From Paracoccus onubensis (lineage in GTDB: Bacteria; Pseudomonadota; Alphaproteobacteria; Rhodobacterales; Rhodobacteraceae), in NCBI RefSeq assembly GCF_003591515.1, contig NZ_QZCG01000011.1, positions 148,235 through 212,234 on the forward strand: a stretch of DNA of 64,000 nt, read 5' to 3'. The stretch's first letter is position 1, and each line of letters opens with the position of its first letter. Shown here in pieces: positions 16,769-25,694 of this stretch. The notes beneath the pieces were generated by a model that saw only the letters and a program-made list of their open reading frames with translations, had not been told where the DNA came from and searched no databases. The position numbers and the translations under genes were made by a program.

Positions 16769-17781
16769 CATTGATCCTCCAGTTCTCGACCCGCGGTCAC
16801 ACCGCCGATCAGTTGATAAGCCAGCAGATCCGGCATCAGGGCCGGATCGCGGACCAAAGGACGGCAGGCCGCCGCGGCGGTCTGGATTTGCCGGGTTTCG
16901 GTTTGCCAAAGCCTGTCCGCCTCGTCCAGTGGCAGACGTTGAAAACGCAGTTTCGCGCCGGGCGCGGCCTGTGCCGCAATCGGCAGATCGGCGGGAATGA
17001 CCGTCCCGATACGCGGATACCCTCCGATGGTCTGGCATTCGGCCATCAGGACAAAGGGCACGCCATCGCCGGTCATCTGCAAATCCCCCGGCCCGATGAG
17101 ATCCGAGGCCAGACCCGCCGCCAGATCCGCGGTAAAGTTGCGTGCCGCGTCGAACCTGACCCCCTGGCGATTACCGCGATCCGAGCGGGTGAAGGTGGTT
17201 TCAAAGAATGCGGCAAGGATATTGTCACCGAACAGCCCGGTTTGCGGCCCGTCGATTACCCTGATCGTGCCGCCATTGAAGCGGCGGACAGGCTCGATCA
17301 GTTGTGGCGGTCGGTCGGGATCGGGATCGTCGCCGACGGGTAGGTTGCAAGCCGATAGCGGAGCGAGAATACCGATACTCAGATGTGCCGAGCGGCTGCC
17401 CAGCCATTCCTCGGTTGCCATCCCTCCGGCGGGTGTCAGGTAGCCGTAGCTTCCCGCCTGCACGCCTCCGATCCGCAGGCTTTGCCCCGGCAGGATCAGA
17501 TGCGATGCGTGCCATTGCAGCGGCGCATCGTCCAGCGTGGCGATCATGGGTGCGCCGGTCAGGGCGATGCGCATCGGTTGGGCGGTTTCGAAAACTCCCC
17601 CCGCGCCCGCCATTTCGATTGCGGCCAGCGGCTGATCCGCTCCCAGCAATGCGGCAGCCTCGATCAATGCCAGCCGATCCATCGCGCCGCCGCGCGACAG
17701 GCCTTTGGCAAGATGTCCGGGGCGGCCCATATCCTGAACCGTCAGGATGCCATCGGCGCGGCGCAGATGCAGAACGCTCAT
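16768..17781 (-). CDS. pxpC: 5-oxoprolinase subunit C (biotin-dependent carboxyltransferase-like)
   Basis: 337 residues from ATG 17781, which overlaps the pxpB stop (ATGA at 17778-17781). Longer in-frame extensions look non-coding. The start MSVLHLRRADGILTVQDMGRPGH and later LSRGGAMDRLALIEAAALLG match the PxpC/allophanate hydrolase subunit 2 family. These proteins share a cyclophilin-like fold with the urea amidolyase domain. It lies in an operon with pxpB and pxpA. Confidence 0.93.
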   Translation of the reverse strand: MSVLHLRRADGILTVQDMGRPGHLAKGLSRGGAMDRLALIEAAALLGADQPLAAIEMAGAGGVFETAQPMRIALTGAPMIATLDDAPLQWHASHLILPGQSLRIGGVQAGSYGYLTPAGGMATEEWLGSRSAHLSIGILAPLSACNLPVGDDPDPDRPPQLIEPVRRFNGGTIRVIDGPQTGLFGDNILAAFFETTFTRSDRGNRQGVRFDAARNFTADLAAGLASDLIGPGDLQMTGDGVPFVLMAECQTIGGYPRIGTVIPADLPIAAQAAPGAKLRFQRLPLDEADRLWQTETRQIQTAAAACRPLVRDPALMPDLLAYQLIGGVTAGRELEDQ

Positions 17782-18530
17782 CGCAACACCTGAAGCTTTG
17801 CGCCGCCGGACAGGTCGCCCGTCCGTTCCAGCGCCTCGATCTCGGGGCCCGAGGCTTGAACATAGCGGATCGCGTCGCCCGCCCTGAGCGGCATGGGCGT
17901 GTCCTGCCCGGGACGGAAGCTGCGGAATGCCGTGCGCCCGACCTGCCGCCATCCGGTCGTCGACTCAGCGCCGAACATCACGATCTGTCGCACGGCGGTG
18001 ACGATGGCACCGGCGGGAACGCCCGGCGTAAGACTTGATTGGCGCGGCAGGTTCCATTCCTCGGGCAACAGTCCGATATATGGCTGACCGGGGGCAAAGC
18101 CGATGACCAGCACCCGCAGATCCGCTTTGCAGATCCGGCGGATGGCTTCCTCGGGGCGGCAACCGACGATCTGTGCCACTTCCTCAAGCTGGGGACCATA
18201 CTCGGCCCCGAAGGCAACGGGAATCGTCCATCTTCGGGCAGGCTCGGGCCGGTCTTGCGCATGTTGCCAAATATGCTGTGCGCGTGCCAGCAATTCCTTG
18301 GCCAAAGCCGTCCGTGTGGTTTTTGCCGGATCAAATCGCAGCAGGACAGAAACAAGGCCCGGCGCGATCTCGATCACCCCGTCAGGAGTATGATTTTCGG
18401 TATCGGCCGCCAGTCGCTGCGCCGCCGCCATCGCCTCCGGCTCGGGGGTCAGTCCAAAGCGCAGCAATACGCCGTCCATTCCCGCCCAAAGCGCCTGGGG
18501 TTCCGTGTTCTGTATGGTTTCAAGCGACAT
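17778..18530 (-). CDS. pxpB: 5-oxoprolinase subunit B (allophanate hydrolase subunit 1-like)
   Basis: 250 residues, the usual PxpB size. Family segments seen are VIEIAPGLVSVLLRFDP and, towards the middle, VLVIGFAPGQPYIGLLPEEWNLPR, followed by TPGVPAGAIVTAVRQIVMF. First gene of the pxpB-pxpC-pxpA run. It starts only 11 bases from the end of the upstream alkane hydroxylase gene on the same strand, so the pxp genes may share a transcript with mutY-alkB or have a promoter inside alkB. Confidence 0.93.
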   Translation of the reverse strand: MSLETIQNTEPQALWAGMDGVLLRFGLTPEPEAMAAAQRLAADTENHTPDGVIEIAPGLVSVLLRFDPAKTTRTALAKELLARAQHIWQHAQDRPEPARRWTIPVAFGAEYGPQLEEVAQIVGCRPEEAIRRICKADLRVLVIGFAPGQPYIGLLPEEWNLPRQSSLTPGVPAGAIVTAVRQIVMFGAESTTGWRQVGRTAFRSFRPGQDTPMPLRAGDAIRYVQASGPEIEALERTGDLSGGAKLQVLR

Positions 18531-18541
18531 GACTGCCTCGT

Positions 18542-19681
18542 TTACAGAGCATTTCGAGGCATTGGCAGTTCTCCGCGATTATACGGACCCCAGTCCTCGA
18601 TATCGGGATAGAATTGCCGCCGCCATGCGCGAACGCGTGGATTCATCCGCCGCCGCCACCAGGGCGGAACCATGGCCACGAAGGTCATCGCCGGATAGCC
18701 GAAAGGCAATTGCGGTGCCTCGTCCTCGCCATAGGTTTGCAGCAGGGGAAAACGCCGGTCGGGCTTGTAATGATGATCCGAGTGACGCTGAAGGTTGATC
18801 AGCAGCCAGTTCGACCCCTTGTGCGAAGCGTTCCAGCTATGGCGGGGCAGGATATGTTCATAGCGGCCCTCGCCCAGATAGCGGCGGGTCAGGCCGTAAT
18901 GTTCGACGTAATTCGTCAGCTCAAGCTGCCAGACGGCGATAAATGCCTGAAAGACGAACAGCAAAAGCCCCTGCCAGCCGCCCAGCCACAGCGCCAGTAT
19001 CAGCATGCCAAGCTGGATCGCTGCATAACGCCAGAACGGATTGCGCCGGTCGAACGGCCCTTTGCGCCCCCGCGCAAGCTTGCCGGTTTCGGCACGCCAC
19101 GCACTGACCGGACCATCGCGCAGCACCCGCCAGAAGAAGCGATAGAAATTCTCGTTATAGCGCGCCGACACAGCGTCACGGGGGGTTGAGACCCATGAGT
19201 GGTGAACCAGCAGATGCTCGGTCCGGAAATGCGAATACAGAACCGAGCCCAGCAAAAGATCGCCCAGCCAACGCTCCAGCGCGGTCTTCTGATGCAGTAA
19301 TTCATGCGCATAAACGATGCCGATAGAGCCGGACAGCACGCCGATTCCAAAGAACAGGCCAAGCTTTTCCAGCCCGGACAGATGTCCCGTGGCGGTCACA
19401 TACCAGATCGATCCGAAAATCGCCGCGAATTGCAGCGGGAACCAGATGATCGTGACCGCGCGGTGCCAGAAAAGCTGTGGCAGGGCGGTTTCGGGATCGG
19501 GGTTATCCTCGTTCAGGCCCAGAACGCCATCAAGCGCCGTGGTCAGATACCATGCATAGGCGGGCAGCAGCATCCACCAGCCCCCCCCCTGCCACGCGGC
19601 AAGCGCGACCAGCAGCGGCATGACCGCCGACATCCAGAAAGGCGCGGCTGCGGGAAGAGGGCCGGATGATTTTCCACTCAT
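18542..19681 (-). CDS. alkB: AlkB-type alkane 1-monooxygenase (membrane diiron hydroxylase)
   Basis: 379 residues, polytopic, with the histidine boxes of the membrane diiron hydroxylase/desaturase family: HELLHQ, EHLLVHH, NYVEHYGL and LQRHSDHHYK. This matches alkane hydroxylases that oxidise the terminal methyl group of hydrocarbons; rubredoxin partners are not visible nearby. It should not be confused with the DNA-repair dioxygenase also called AlkB. The start overlaps the mutY stop (19678-19681). The real substrate is uncertain, because such homologues occur in many Rhodobacteraceae not known as alkane degraders. Confidence 0.85.
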   Translation of the reverse strand: MSGKSSGPLPAAAPFWMSAVMPLLVALAAWQGGGWWMLLPAYAWYLTTALDGVLGLNEDNPDPETALPQLFWHRAVTIIWFPLQFAAIFGSIWYVTATGHLSGLEKLGLFFGIGVLSGSIGIVYAHELLHQKTALERWLGDLLLGSVLYSHFRTEHLLVHHSWVSTPRDAVSARYNENFYRFFWRVLRDGPVSAWRAETGKLARGRKGPFDRRNPFWRYAAIQLGMLILALWLGGWQGLLLFVFQAFIAVWQLELTNYVEHYGLTRRYLGEGRYEHILPRHSWNASHKGSNWLLINLQRHSDHHYKPDRRFPLLQTYGEDEAPQLPFGYPAMTFVAMVPPWWRRRMNPRVRAWRRQFYPDIEDWGPYNRGELPMPRNAL

Positions 19682-20718
19682 GCTTGCTCTTTCAGACTGT
19701 CATGTTCTGCTTGTGCCACATCCCAGACCTTGCGCATCAATCCCGGCAAACCGTTCCTGTCAAGATCCTGTGCCGGGACCAGATGCCCCCGCTGCGGCGG
19801 CCCCGTCAATTTCCCCTGCAGCACTGTCAGGGACAGGTTGAAATGGGTGAACACATGCCGCACCTCTCCGATTTCGCGCCAATCGGCCTGACCGGGCGGA
19901 GGCAGATCGCGCCCGTCCCACCCCGTCGAGGGGAAACTCATCATCCCGCCAAGCAATCCTTTGGCGGGCCGTGTTTCGAGTAACAGCGAACCGCCCCGCC
20001 ACGCCACCCAGACAACGCCTTTCCGGTTCGGCTTGGCAGTTTTCCGCAATTTGCGCGGCAGTTCCGCTGCGATCCCCTGCTGTCGCGCGTCGCAGTCACC
20101 GATAAGCGGGCAGATACCGCAGGCAGGGTTGCGCGGCGTGCAGATCGTGGCGCCCAGATCCATCATCGCCTGCGCGTAATCGCCGGGCCTGTGTCCTGGT
20201 GTCAGGCCACCGGCAAGGGCCACCAGTTCAGGCTTGGCTGTGGGCAGCGGGGTTTCAACGGCAAACAGGCGCGCCACGACCCGTTCGACATTACCGTCCA
20301 CGACGGTTTCGGGCAGGTCATAGGCGATGGCGGCAATGGCGGCGGATGTATAGGGGCCGATGCCGGGCAATGCCTGCAAACCTTCACGAGTCGTCGGGAA
20401 ACCGCCCGCTTCGGAAACCTGCCGCGCACATGCCAGCAGGTTCCGGGCGCGGGCGTAATATCCCAGCCCCGCCCATTCGGCCATCACCCGGGCATCCTCT
20501 GCCGCTGCAAGTGCCTGAACTGTCGGCCAGAGACTGGTGAATCGTTCGAAATATGCCTTCACTGCCGCAACCGTGGTCTGCTGCAACATGATCTCGGACA
20601 GCCAGACGCGATAAGGATCGGCATTGCCTTTGCCGGGGGGAATACGCCACGGCAAGACGCGGGCATGGCGGTCATACCATTCCAGAAGCTGTGCTCCGAT
20701 CACCTTGCTGTCACGCAA
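19678..20718 (-). CDS. mutY: A/G-specific adenine glycosylase
   Basis: 346 residues. The catalytic glutamate lies in SEIMLQQTTV, the helix-hairpin-helix is LQALPGIGPYTSAAI, and the catalytic Asp is in VVDGNVERV. The iron-sulfur cluster ligands are in the canonical spacing C-x6-C-x2-C-x5-C (CTPRNPACGICPLIGDC). MutY removes adenine mispaired with 8-oxoguanine. The C-terminal MutT-like 8-oxoG recognition domain is present (VVWVAWRGGSLLLETRP; GGMMSFPS). It is translationally coupled to the downstream alkB gene and divergent from the DciA-like gene. Confidence 0.96.
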   Translation of the reverse strand: MRDSKVIGAQLLEWYDRHARVLPWRIPPGKGNADPYRVWLSEIMLQQTTVAAVKAYFERFTSLWPTVQALAAAEDARVMAEWAGLGYYARARNLLACARQVSEAGGFPTTREGLQALPGIGPYTSAAIAAIAYDLPETVVDGNVERVVARLFAVETPLPTAKPELVALAGGLTPGHRPGDYAQAMMDLGATICTPRNPACGICPLIGDCDARQQGIAAELPRKLRKTAKPNRKGVVWVAWRGGSLLLETRPAKGLLGGMMSFPSTGWDGRDLPPPGQADWREIGEVRHVFTHFNLSLTVLQGKLTGPPQRGHLVPAQDLDRNGLPGLMRKVWDVAQAEHDSLKEQA

Positions 20719-20803
20719 TTTTCAGGACTCCGACCATTCGGCACGCTTTCATCCGGGCCTGCTGCTGGTTAAGGATATATTACGGATAACCGAACAGACA
20801 GGT

Positions 20804-21346
20804 ATGGCCCAGATATCGCATAGCCCGAATAAAAGCACAAACCGTCGGAAGCGTGGCTTTCAGGCGGCGTCTTCGGTGCTGGCAAAGCAGGTGCAGAAGG
20901 CGGCCGAGGGCCGTGGCTTCGCCGTGACCCGGCTGTTGACGCATTGGCCGGAAGTCGCGGGCGAACAGCTTGCCCGGCAGACCCGCCCGGTGCGCATCAG
21001 CTATGGCCGGGGCGGAATCGGCGCGACATTGATCCTGCTGACCACCGGGCCTGCCGCACCGATGGTCGAGATGCAGCTGCCGCAACTGCGCGAGCGTATC
21101 AATGCCTGCTACGGCTATAACGCGATTCAGAAAATTTCCCTGACCCAGACTGCCGCAAGCGGTTTTGCCGAAGGTCAGGCTCAGTTTACTGCGGCACCCC
21201 GCGAAATGCGGCCGCCGGATCCCGAAGCGCAGGCCGAGGCAAGACAGGTTGCCGGGCAGTTCGAGGATCCGCAACTTGCCGAGGCCATGGCGCGACTGAC
21301 ACTGAATATCTCATCCCGATCAAACCGAAAGGATTCTTCATGCTGA
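20804..21346 (+). CDS. DUF721 / DciA family protein
   Basis: 180 residues from ATG 20804; upstream in-frame sequence overlaps mutY antisense and is not part of the family. The DUF721 core runs through GRGFAVTRLLTHWPEVAGEQLARQTRPVRISY and the ERINACYGYNAIQKI segment. DciA-type proteins help load the replicative helicase DnaB in bacteria lacking DnaC. The charged tail is likely disordered. It overlaps the start of the DsbA-like gene by seven bases. Assigning the DciA role to this member is inference from the family. Confidence 0.8.
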   Translation: MAQISHSPNKSTNRRKRGFQAASSVLAKQVQKAAEGRGFAVTRLLTHWPEVAGEQLARQTRPVRISYGRGGIGATLILLTTGPAAPMVEMQLPQLRERINACYGYNAIQKISLTQTAASGFAEGQAQFTAAPREMRPPDPEAQAEARQVAGQFEDPQLAEAMARLTLNISSRSNRKDSSC

Positions 21347-21981
21347 CCCGCTCTTTCGTTGCCGCATTGGCGTTGTCGCTGGCAACTCCCGCCTTGGCTC
21401 AGGACGAGGCCGCGACCGCCGAGGCCGAAACCGAGGCCAGCCAAGCGCAGACCGTTCCCGACATCGCGTTGGGAGCAGAGGACGCGCCGCTGACAATCAT
21501 CGAATATGCCAGCTTCACCTGCGGGCATTGCGCCAATTTTCACGAGGAAAACTGGCCCAAGCTGAAATCGGAATATGTCGATACGGGCAAGGTCCGGTTC
21601 ATCCAGCGCGACGTTTATTTCGATGCGGTCGGCCTTTGGGCTGGTATTCTTGCCCGCTGCGGTGGTGATGATAAATACTATGCCGTATCGGACATGCTGT
21701 TCGACGATCAGAAAAAATGGTTGTCCGGCGGTTCGGGCGATGAAATCGCGTCGAATTTGCGCAAGATCGGCCTGAAAGCGGGCATGTCGGAAGAGCAGAT
21801 GACCGCCTGCTGGGACGACAAGGGCACTGCCGAAAGCCTGATCAAGACCTTCCAGGACAATGCCACCGCGGATGAGATCGAGGCGACGCCGACCTTTATC
21901 ATCGGTGAGGAAAAGGTGATGAACCAGCCGTGGGATGATATGAAAAAGATCATCGACGACAAACTGGCCGAGGCGGAATAA
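21340..21981 (+). CDS. periplasmic DsbA-family thiol:disulfide oxidoreductase
   Basis: 213 residues with a Sec signal peptide (cleavage probably after ATPALA, residue 20) and a low-complexity Ala/Glu stretch (22-36). The thioredoxin fold has the active site CGHC at residues 61-64 (YASFTCGHC). The cis-Pro region is EATPTFIIG near residue 187. It resembles the Rhodobacteraceae DsbA-like/Com1-type proteins that oxidise or isomerise periplasmic thiols. It overlaps the DciA-like gene and ends in a strong hairpin shared with the convergent ABC gene. Confidence 0.9.
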   Translation: MLTRSFVAALALSLATPALAQDEAATAEAETEASQAQTVPDIALGAEDAPLTIIEYASFTCGHCANFHEENWPKLKSEYVDTGKVRFIQRDVYFDAVGLWAGILARCGGDDKYYAVSDMLFDDQKKWLSGGSGDEIASNLRKIGLKAGMSEEQMTACWDDKGTAESLIKTFQDNATADEIEATPTFIIGEEKVMNQPWDDMKKIIDDKLAEAE

Positions 21982-22002
21982 ACCAACGCATGATCCGGTT
22001 CG

Positions 22003-22035
22003 CGGCCCCCTGCCGCTTCTTGGCGAAAGGGGCCG
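22003..22035. terminator. bidirectional terminator-like hairpin between convergent genes
   Basis: CGGCCCC (22003-22009) pairs with GGGGCCG (22029-22035), with an inner GCC/GGC pairing. On the plus strand TCTTCACTTTTT follows. It lies between the DsbA-like stop (21981) and the ABC gene stop (22039). Confidence 0.65.
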
Positions 22036-22038
22036 TCT

Positions 22039-23118
22039 TCACTTTTTCGGAAACACGAAAACCCGGTCGCGGCGCAGCATCAGCCACATCGGCGTATCGG
22101 CGCTTGGCAGGAATACCCCCGGAACTGTCGCGTTCAGGGTGATTTCCCCGTTATCGGTGATGAACTCGACCAGGGATTCCCTGCCCAGAAACCGCGCGCG
22201 TCTGACACGGGCTAGCGCCGCGCTGCCGTTTTCCGCCGTAGGGGCAGGCCCTCGTCCGGCCCGGTCGAAGTCGATTTTCAGGTGCTGCGGGCGGATGACG
22301 ATTTCCACTTCTTGCCCGTCCGCAACGCCCGGCGCAAGAAATTCGCCAAAGGGCGTATTCGTTAACGCGCCCTGCACCTTCCCAGTCAGGATGTTGATAT
22401 CACTGAAAAATCCGGCTGCCTCGCGGTCGACCGGCGCATTATACAGGTTATAGGGCGCGCCCTGCTGCACGATCCGGCCCCGGCGCATCAGCAGGATCTG
22501 ATCTGCCATGCGCATCGCCTCGTCGGGTTCATGCGTGACCAGCAGGACGGCGGTGCCCTCTTCTTTCAGTAGCGCCAGCGTTTCGTCGCGGATCCCGTCG
22601 CGAAGACGCTCATCCAGACCGCTGAAAGGCTCGTCCATCAACAGGATGCGTGGCTGCGGCGCAAGCGCACGGATCAGGGCCACACGCTGTTGTTCGCCGC
22701 CCGAAAGCTGATGCGGATAGCTGTCGATATGGGATGACATCTGCACGCGCGCCAGCAGCTCCCGCACCCGGTCGCGATTGGCCGAAAAACCGCCCTTCAG
22801 CCCGAAGGCGACATTTTCGCTGACCGGAAGATGCGGAAAAAGCGCGAAATCCTGAAACATCAGCCCGACCGAGCGGCGTTCGGGCGGAACATGTGTCGCG
22901 GCATCGCACATGGTTTTGCCATCGACAAGGATATGCCCGCTATCCGGCATATCCACCCCGGCCACCAGCCGGAGCGTTGTGGATTTTCCGCAGCCCGAGG
23001 GGCCCAGAAGGCAGGCCACCTGCCCTGCCTCGACCGAAAAACTGACATTTTCCACAACAGCTTGCCCGTTGAAGGAACGGGTCAGGCTTTGAACTTCCAG
23101 TCGGGGCGGTGCTGTCAC
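22039..23118 (-). CDS. ABC transporter ATP-binding protein, FbpC/PotA-like, without partners
   Basis: 359 residues if translation begins at GTG 23118; an in-frame ATG at 23178 would add 20 residues, and neither has a clear ribosome site. Walker A is GPSGCGKST, the signature LSGGEQQR and Walker B ILLMDEPFSGLDE. A C-terminal TOBE-like domain (about 240-359) is typical of importers of ferric iron, spermidine or similar solutes (VVIRPQHLKIDF). No permease or binding protein gene lies beside it. The substrate cannot be assigned; ferric iron is one possibility. Confidence 0.82.
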   Translation of the reverse strand: MTAPPRLEVQSLTRSFNGQAVVENVSFSVEAGQVACLLGPSGCGKSTTLRLVAGVDMPDSGHILVDGKTMCDAATHVPPERRSVGLMFQDFALFPHLPVSENVAFGLKGGFSANRDRVRELLARVQMSSHIDSYPHQLSGGEQQRVALIRALAPQPRILLMDEPFSGLDERLRDGIRDETLALLKEEGTAVLLVTHEPDEAMRMADQILLMRRGRIVQQGAPYNLYNAPVDREAAGFFSDINILTGKVQGALTNTPFGEFLAPGVADGQEVEIVIRPQHLKIDFDRAGRGPAPTAENGSAALARVRRARFLGRESLVEFITDNGEITLNATVPGVFLPSADTPMWLMLRRDRVFVFPKK

Positions 23119-23322
23119 GATGAGACACGCTTTCACCAAGGCTTTTCGTTGCCTAGCAGGCGCGATTTCGCGCTGCAACTGCCATCGGCTCTGCCTGTGC
23201 CGTGTTCGGCGTTGAAATATGGTTTTCCGGTCGCACTGTTACGGACAGCGTGAAATGATCCGGGCGCTTCACCCGCAAGGCCACAAAGGCTATCTATAAC
23301 CAGAATATAGGGGAGGGCAGAG

Positions 23323-24801
23323 ATGACCATTCTGGCAATGGACCAGGGGACGACCTCGTCACGGGCATTGGTGTTCAGCGACGATTTGCAGGTGCAGGCA
23401 AGCGCACAGCAGGAATTCGAGCAGCATTTCCCGCGCTCGGGCTGGGTCGAGCATGACGCGGACGACATCTGGACGACCAGCGCCGCGACGGCGCGCGGCG
23501 CGATCGAAAAGGCGGGCAATCCGCGTATCGACGCCATCGGGATCACCAATCAGCGTGAGACGGTCCTGATCTGGGACCGCAAGACCGGAAAGCCCATATA
23601 TCGCGCCATTGTCTGGCAGGATCGCCGGACGGCGGATCTTTGTGACCGGCTGAAGGATGAAGGGCACGAGGATGCCGTCCGGTCGGTGACCGGGCTGCTG
23701 CTTGATCCCTATTTCAGTGCGACGAAAATCGCCTGGATGCTGGATAAGGTCGAAGGCGCGCGGGCGCGGGCCGAAGCCGGAGAACTTGCTTTTGGCACGG
23801 TGGATTGCTTCCTGATCTGGAAATTGACCGGAGGCAGATCTCATGTGACGGATGCCACGAATGCTTCGCGGACGCTGCTTTACGATATCCGCAAGGGCGA
23901 CTGGTCCGATGACATGTGCCGTCTGTTCAATGTGCCAAGGGCGATCCTGCCCGATGTTCTGGACAGCGCCGCTGAATTCGGCACCACCCGCGCCGATCTG
24001 TTCGGGCGCGAAATTCCCATTCTGGGCGTCGCTGGCGATCAGCAGGCCGCGACCGTGGGTCAGGCCTGTTTCGATCCGGGCATGATGAAATCGACCTATG
24101 GCACCGGCTGCTTTGCGCTGCTGAACACAGGCGAGCAGGCCGTGACTTCGGAAAACCGGTTGCTCACGACGATTGCCTATCAGTTGGACGGCAAGCCGGT
24201 CTATGCGCTGGAAGGGAGCATCTTCATCGCCGGTGCAGTGGTTCAGTGGCTGCGCGACGGGTTGAAACTGATCCGCGAGGCGAAAGAGACGCAATCCCTG
24301 TCCGAGCAGGCCGATGACAGCCAGCAGATCATCATGGTTCCGGCATTCACCGGCTTGGGCGCGCCGCATTGGAACCCGCGGGCTCGCGGGGCGGTGTTCG
24401 GGCTGACGCGCAATACCGGACCGGCGGAATTCGCCCGCGCCGCGCTTGAAAGCGTCGGCTTCCAGACCCGCGATCTTTGGCATGCCATGGCTGCGGATTG
24501 GCGGGGTACCGGCGATGCGGCGGTGCTGCGGGTCGATGGCGGCATGACCGCCAGCGAGCCGGCAATGCAGTTTCTGGCGGATATTCTGGGTGCGCCGGTT
24601 GATCGCCCCGTGAATACCGAAACGACCGCACAGGGCGCTGCCTGGCTGGCGGGTTTCCGCGCAGATTTATGCCCGGGACCACAGGAATATGCCAAAGCGT
24701 GGCGGCTGGATCGCAGATTCGAGCCGCAAATGAGCGGGACAGAGCGCGACCGGCGATATTCCGCATGGCAAAGGGCGGTTCAGGCAGTCATGGCGGTCTG
24801 A
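23323..24801 (+). CDS. glpK: glycerol kinase
   Basis: 492 residues, normal for GlpK. FGGY-family motifs are the N-terminal [13 protein letters not shown], then [15 protein letters not shown], the mid-protein [15 protein letters not shown], and [19 protein letters not shown] with the C-terminal [10 protein letters not shown]. It phosphorylates glycerol to glycerol 3-phosphate. The start has a good GGGAGG ribosome site. No glpF or glpD gene is adjacent. It is divergent from the ABC ATPase gene across a gap of about 200 bases. Confidence 0.96.
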   Translation: MTILAMDQGTTSSRALVFSDDLQVQASAQQEFEQHFPRSGWVEHDADDIWTTSAATARGAIEKAGNPRIDAIGITNQRETVLIWDRKTGKPIYRAIVWQDRRTADLCDRLKDEGHEDAVRSVTGLLLDPYFSATKIAWMLDKVEGARARAEAGELAFGTVDCFLIWKLTGGRSHVTDATNASRTLLYDIRKGDWSDDMCRLFNVPRAILPDVLDSAAEFGTTRADLFGREIPILGVAGDQQAATVGQACFDPGMMKSTYGTGCFALLNTGEQAVTSENRLLTTIAYQLDGKPVYALEGSIFIAGAVVQWLRDGLKLIREAKETQSLSEQADDSQQIIMVPAFTGLGAPHWNPRARGAVFGLTRNTGPAEFARAALESVGFQTRDLWHAMAADWRGTGDAAVLRVDGGMTASEPAMQFLADILGAPVDRPVNTETTAQGAAWLAGFRADLCPGPQEYAKAWRLDRRFEPQMSGTERDRRYSAWQRAVQAVMAV

Positions 24802-24819
24802 TTCGGGCTTTGTGATTTT

Positions 24820-24835
24820 ACGCAAGCGCGTTTTT
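24820..24835 (+). terminator. weak intrinsic terminator after glpK
   Basis: ACGC-AAGC-GCGT (24820-24831) followed by TTTT, 19 bases after the glpK stop. The stem is only four base pairs. Confidence 0.3.
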
Positions 24836-24870
24836 CCGTAATATTACAAAAAAACGATAAGAGGGCAGTG

Positions 24871-25452
24871 ATGAACAGGTTTCTGAAACTCGCGATCGTC
24901 GCGCTTGTCGCCTCATGCGGGGGCGGCAACTACAAGGCGCCACGGAATCTTGACAATGCTTGCGCCATCGTGGCCGAGCGCCCGGCCTATCTGAATGCGA
25001 TGAGAAAGGCTGAAAGGCGCTGGGGCATACCTGTCCATGTACAGATGGCGACCATCCATCAGGAATCCAAGTTCATCGGCAATGCCCGGACCCCGCATCG
25101 CTACCTTCTGGGCGTGATCCCGATGGGACGGCAAAGCAGCGCCTATGGATATTCACAGGCGCTGGACGGCACCTGGGAAGAATATGTCGAGAAAACCGGA
25201 AAGCGCCGCGCAAGGCGCGACCGGATCGACGATGCCACCGATTTCATGGGGTGGTATATGGATGGTTCGGCAAGAAGGCTGGGCATCTCGAAACTGGACG
25301 CGACATCGCAATACCTAGCCTATCATGAAGGTCGCGGAGGTTTCTCCCGCGGATCCTATCGGTCCAAGGGATGGTTGATAAACGTGGCGAACAATGTTGG
25401 ATCGCGCTCGGAAACCTATCGCGTGCAGCTGGCATCCTGTGGAAGAGGGTGA
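24871..25452 (+). CDS. lytic transglycosylase-like lipoprotein (SLT domain)
   Basis: 193 residues from ATG 24871 with GAGGG at 24861-24865; a GTG three bases earlier is possible. The lipoprotein signal has lipobox VASC (Cys17), then GGG. The lysozyme-like fold is indicated by VQMATIHQESKFIGNA, where the Glu is the expected catalytic acid, followed by SSAYGYSQALDGTW and YLAYHEGRGGF. Such enzymes cut peptidoglycan glycan strands to give 1,6-anhydro-MurNAc ends. It is a single gene between glpK and a modular repeat. Confidence 0.87.
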   Translation: MNRFLKLAIVALVASCGGGNYKAPRNLDNACAIVAERPAYLNAMRKAERRWGIPVHVQMATIHQESKFIGNARTPHRYLLGVIPMGRQSSAYGYSQALDGTWEEYVEKTGKRRARRDRIDDATDFMGWYMDGSARRLGISKLDATSQYLAYHEGRGGFSRGSYRSKGWLINVANNVGSRSETYRVQLASCGRG

Positions 25453-25496
25453 ATTTTCCCGTCTGAACCGAAATGCCGGTGTTGTGGCGACAGATT

Positions 25497-25589
25497 GCGT
25501 CCCGCGATGGCCGGGGGCGCTGTCCCGTCGCCGGCTGGTCTCTCGAACCAGTGGCGCGACCCGGAGGTATTTGGACAAAGAAGAAGGGG
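25497..25589 (-). repeat. dispersed modular repeat, copy B (arm deleted)
   Basis: Minus-strand copy between the convergent transglycosylase and carB genes. It retains the box CTTCTTTGTCCAAATACCTC and the loop sequence, but lacks the first arm of hairpin 1 present in copy A. Hairpin 2 is GGGAC-AGC-GCCCC, with one mismatch. Confidence 0.8.
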
Positions 25590-25694
25590 CAGAGATGAAT
25601 CCGGGCCGGGCGCGAGAGGAGGCAATAGCTATCCTGTGGGCAGGGCCCTTACGAAACGCAGAGCATGATCCTTATATCCCAACAGTGGCGGGTT

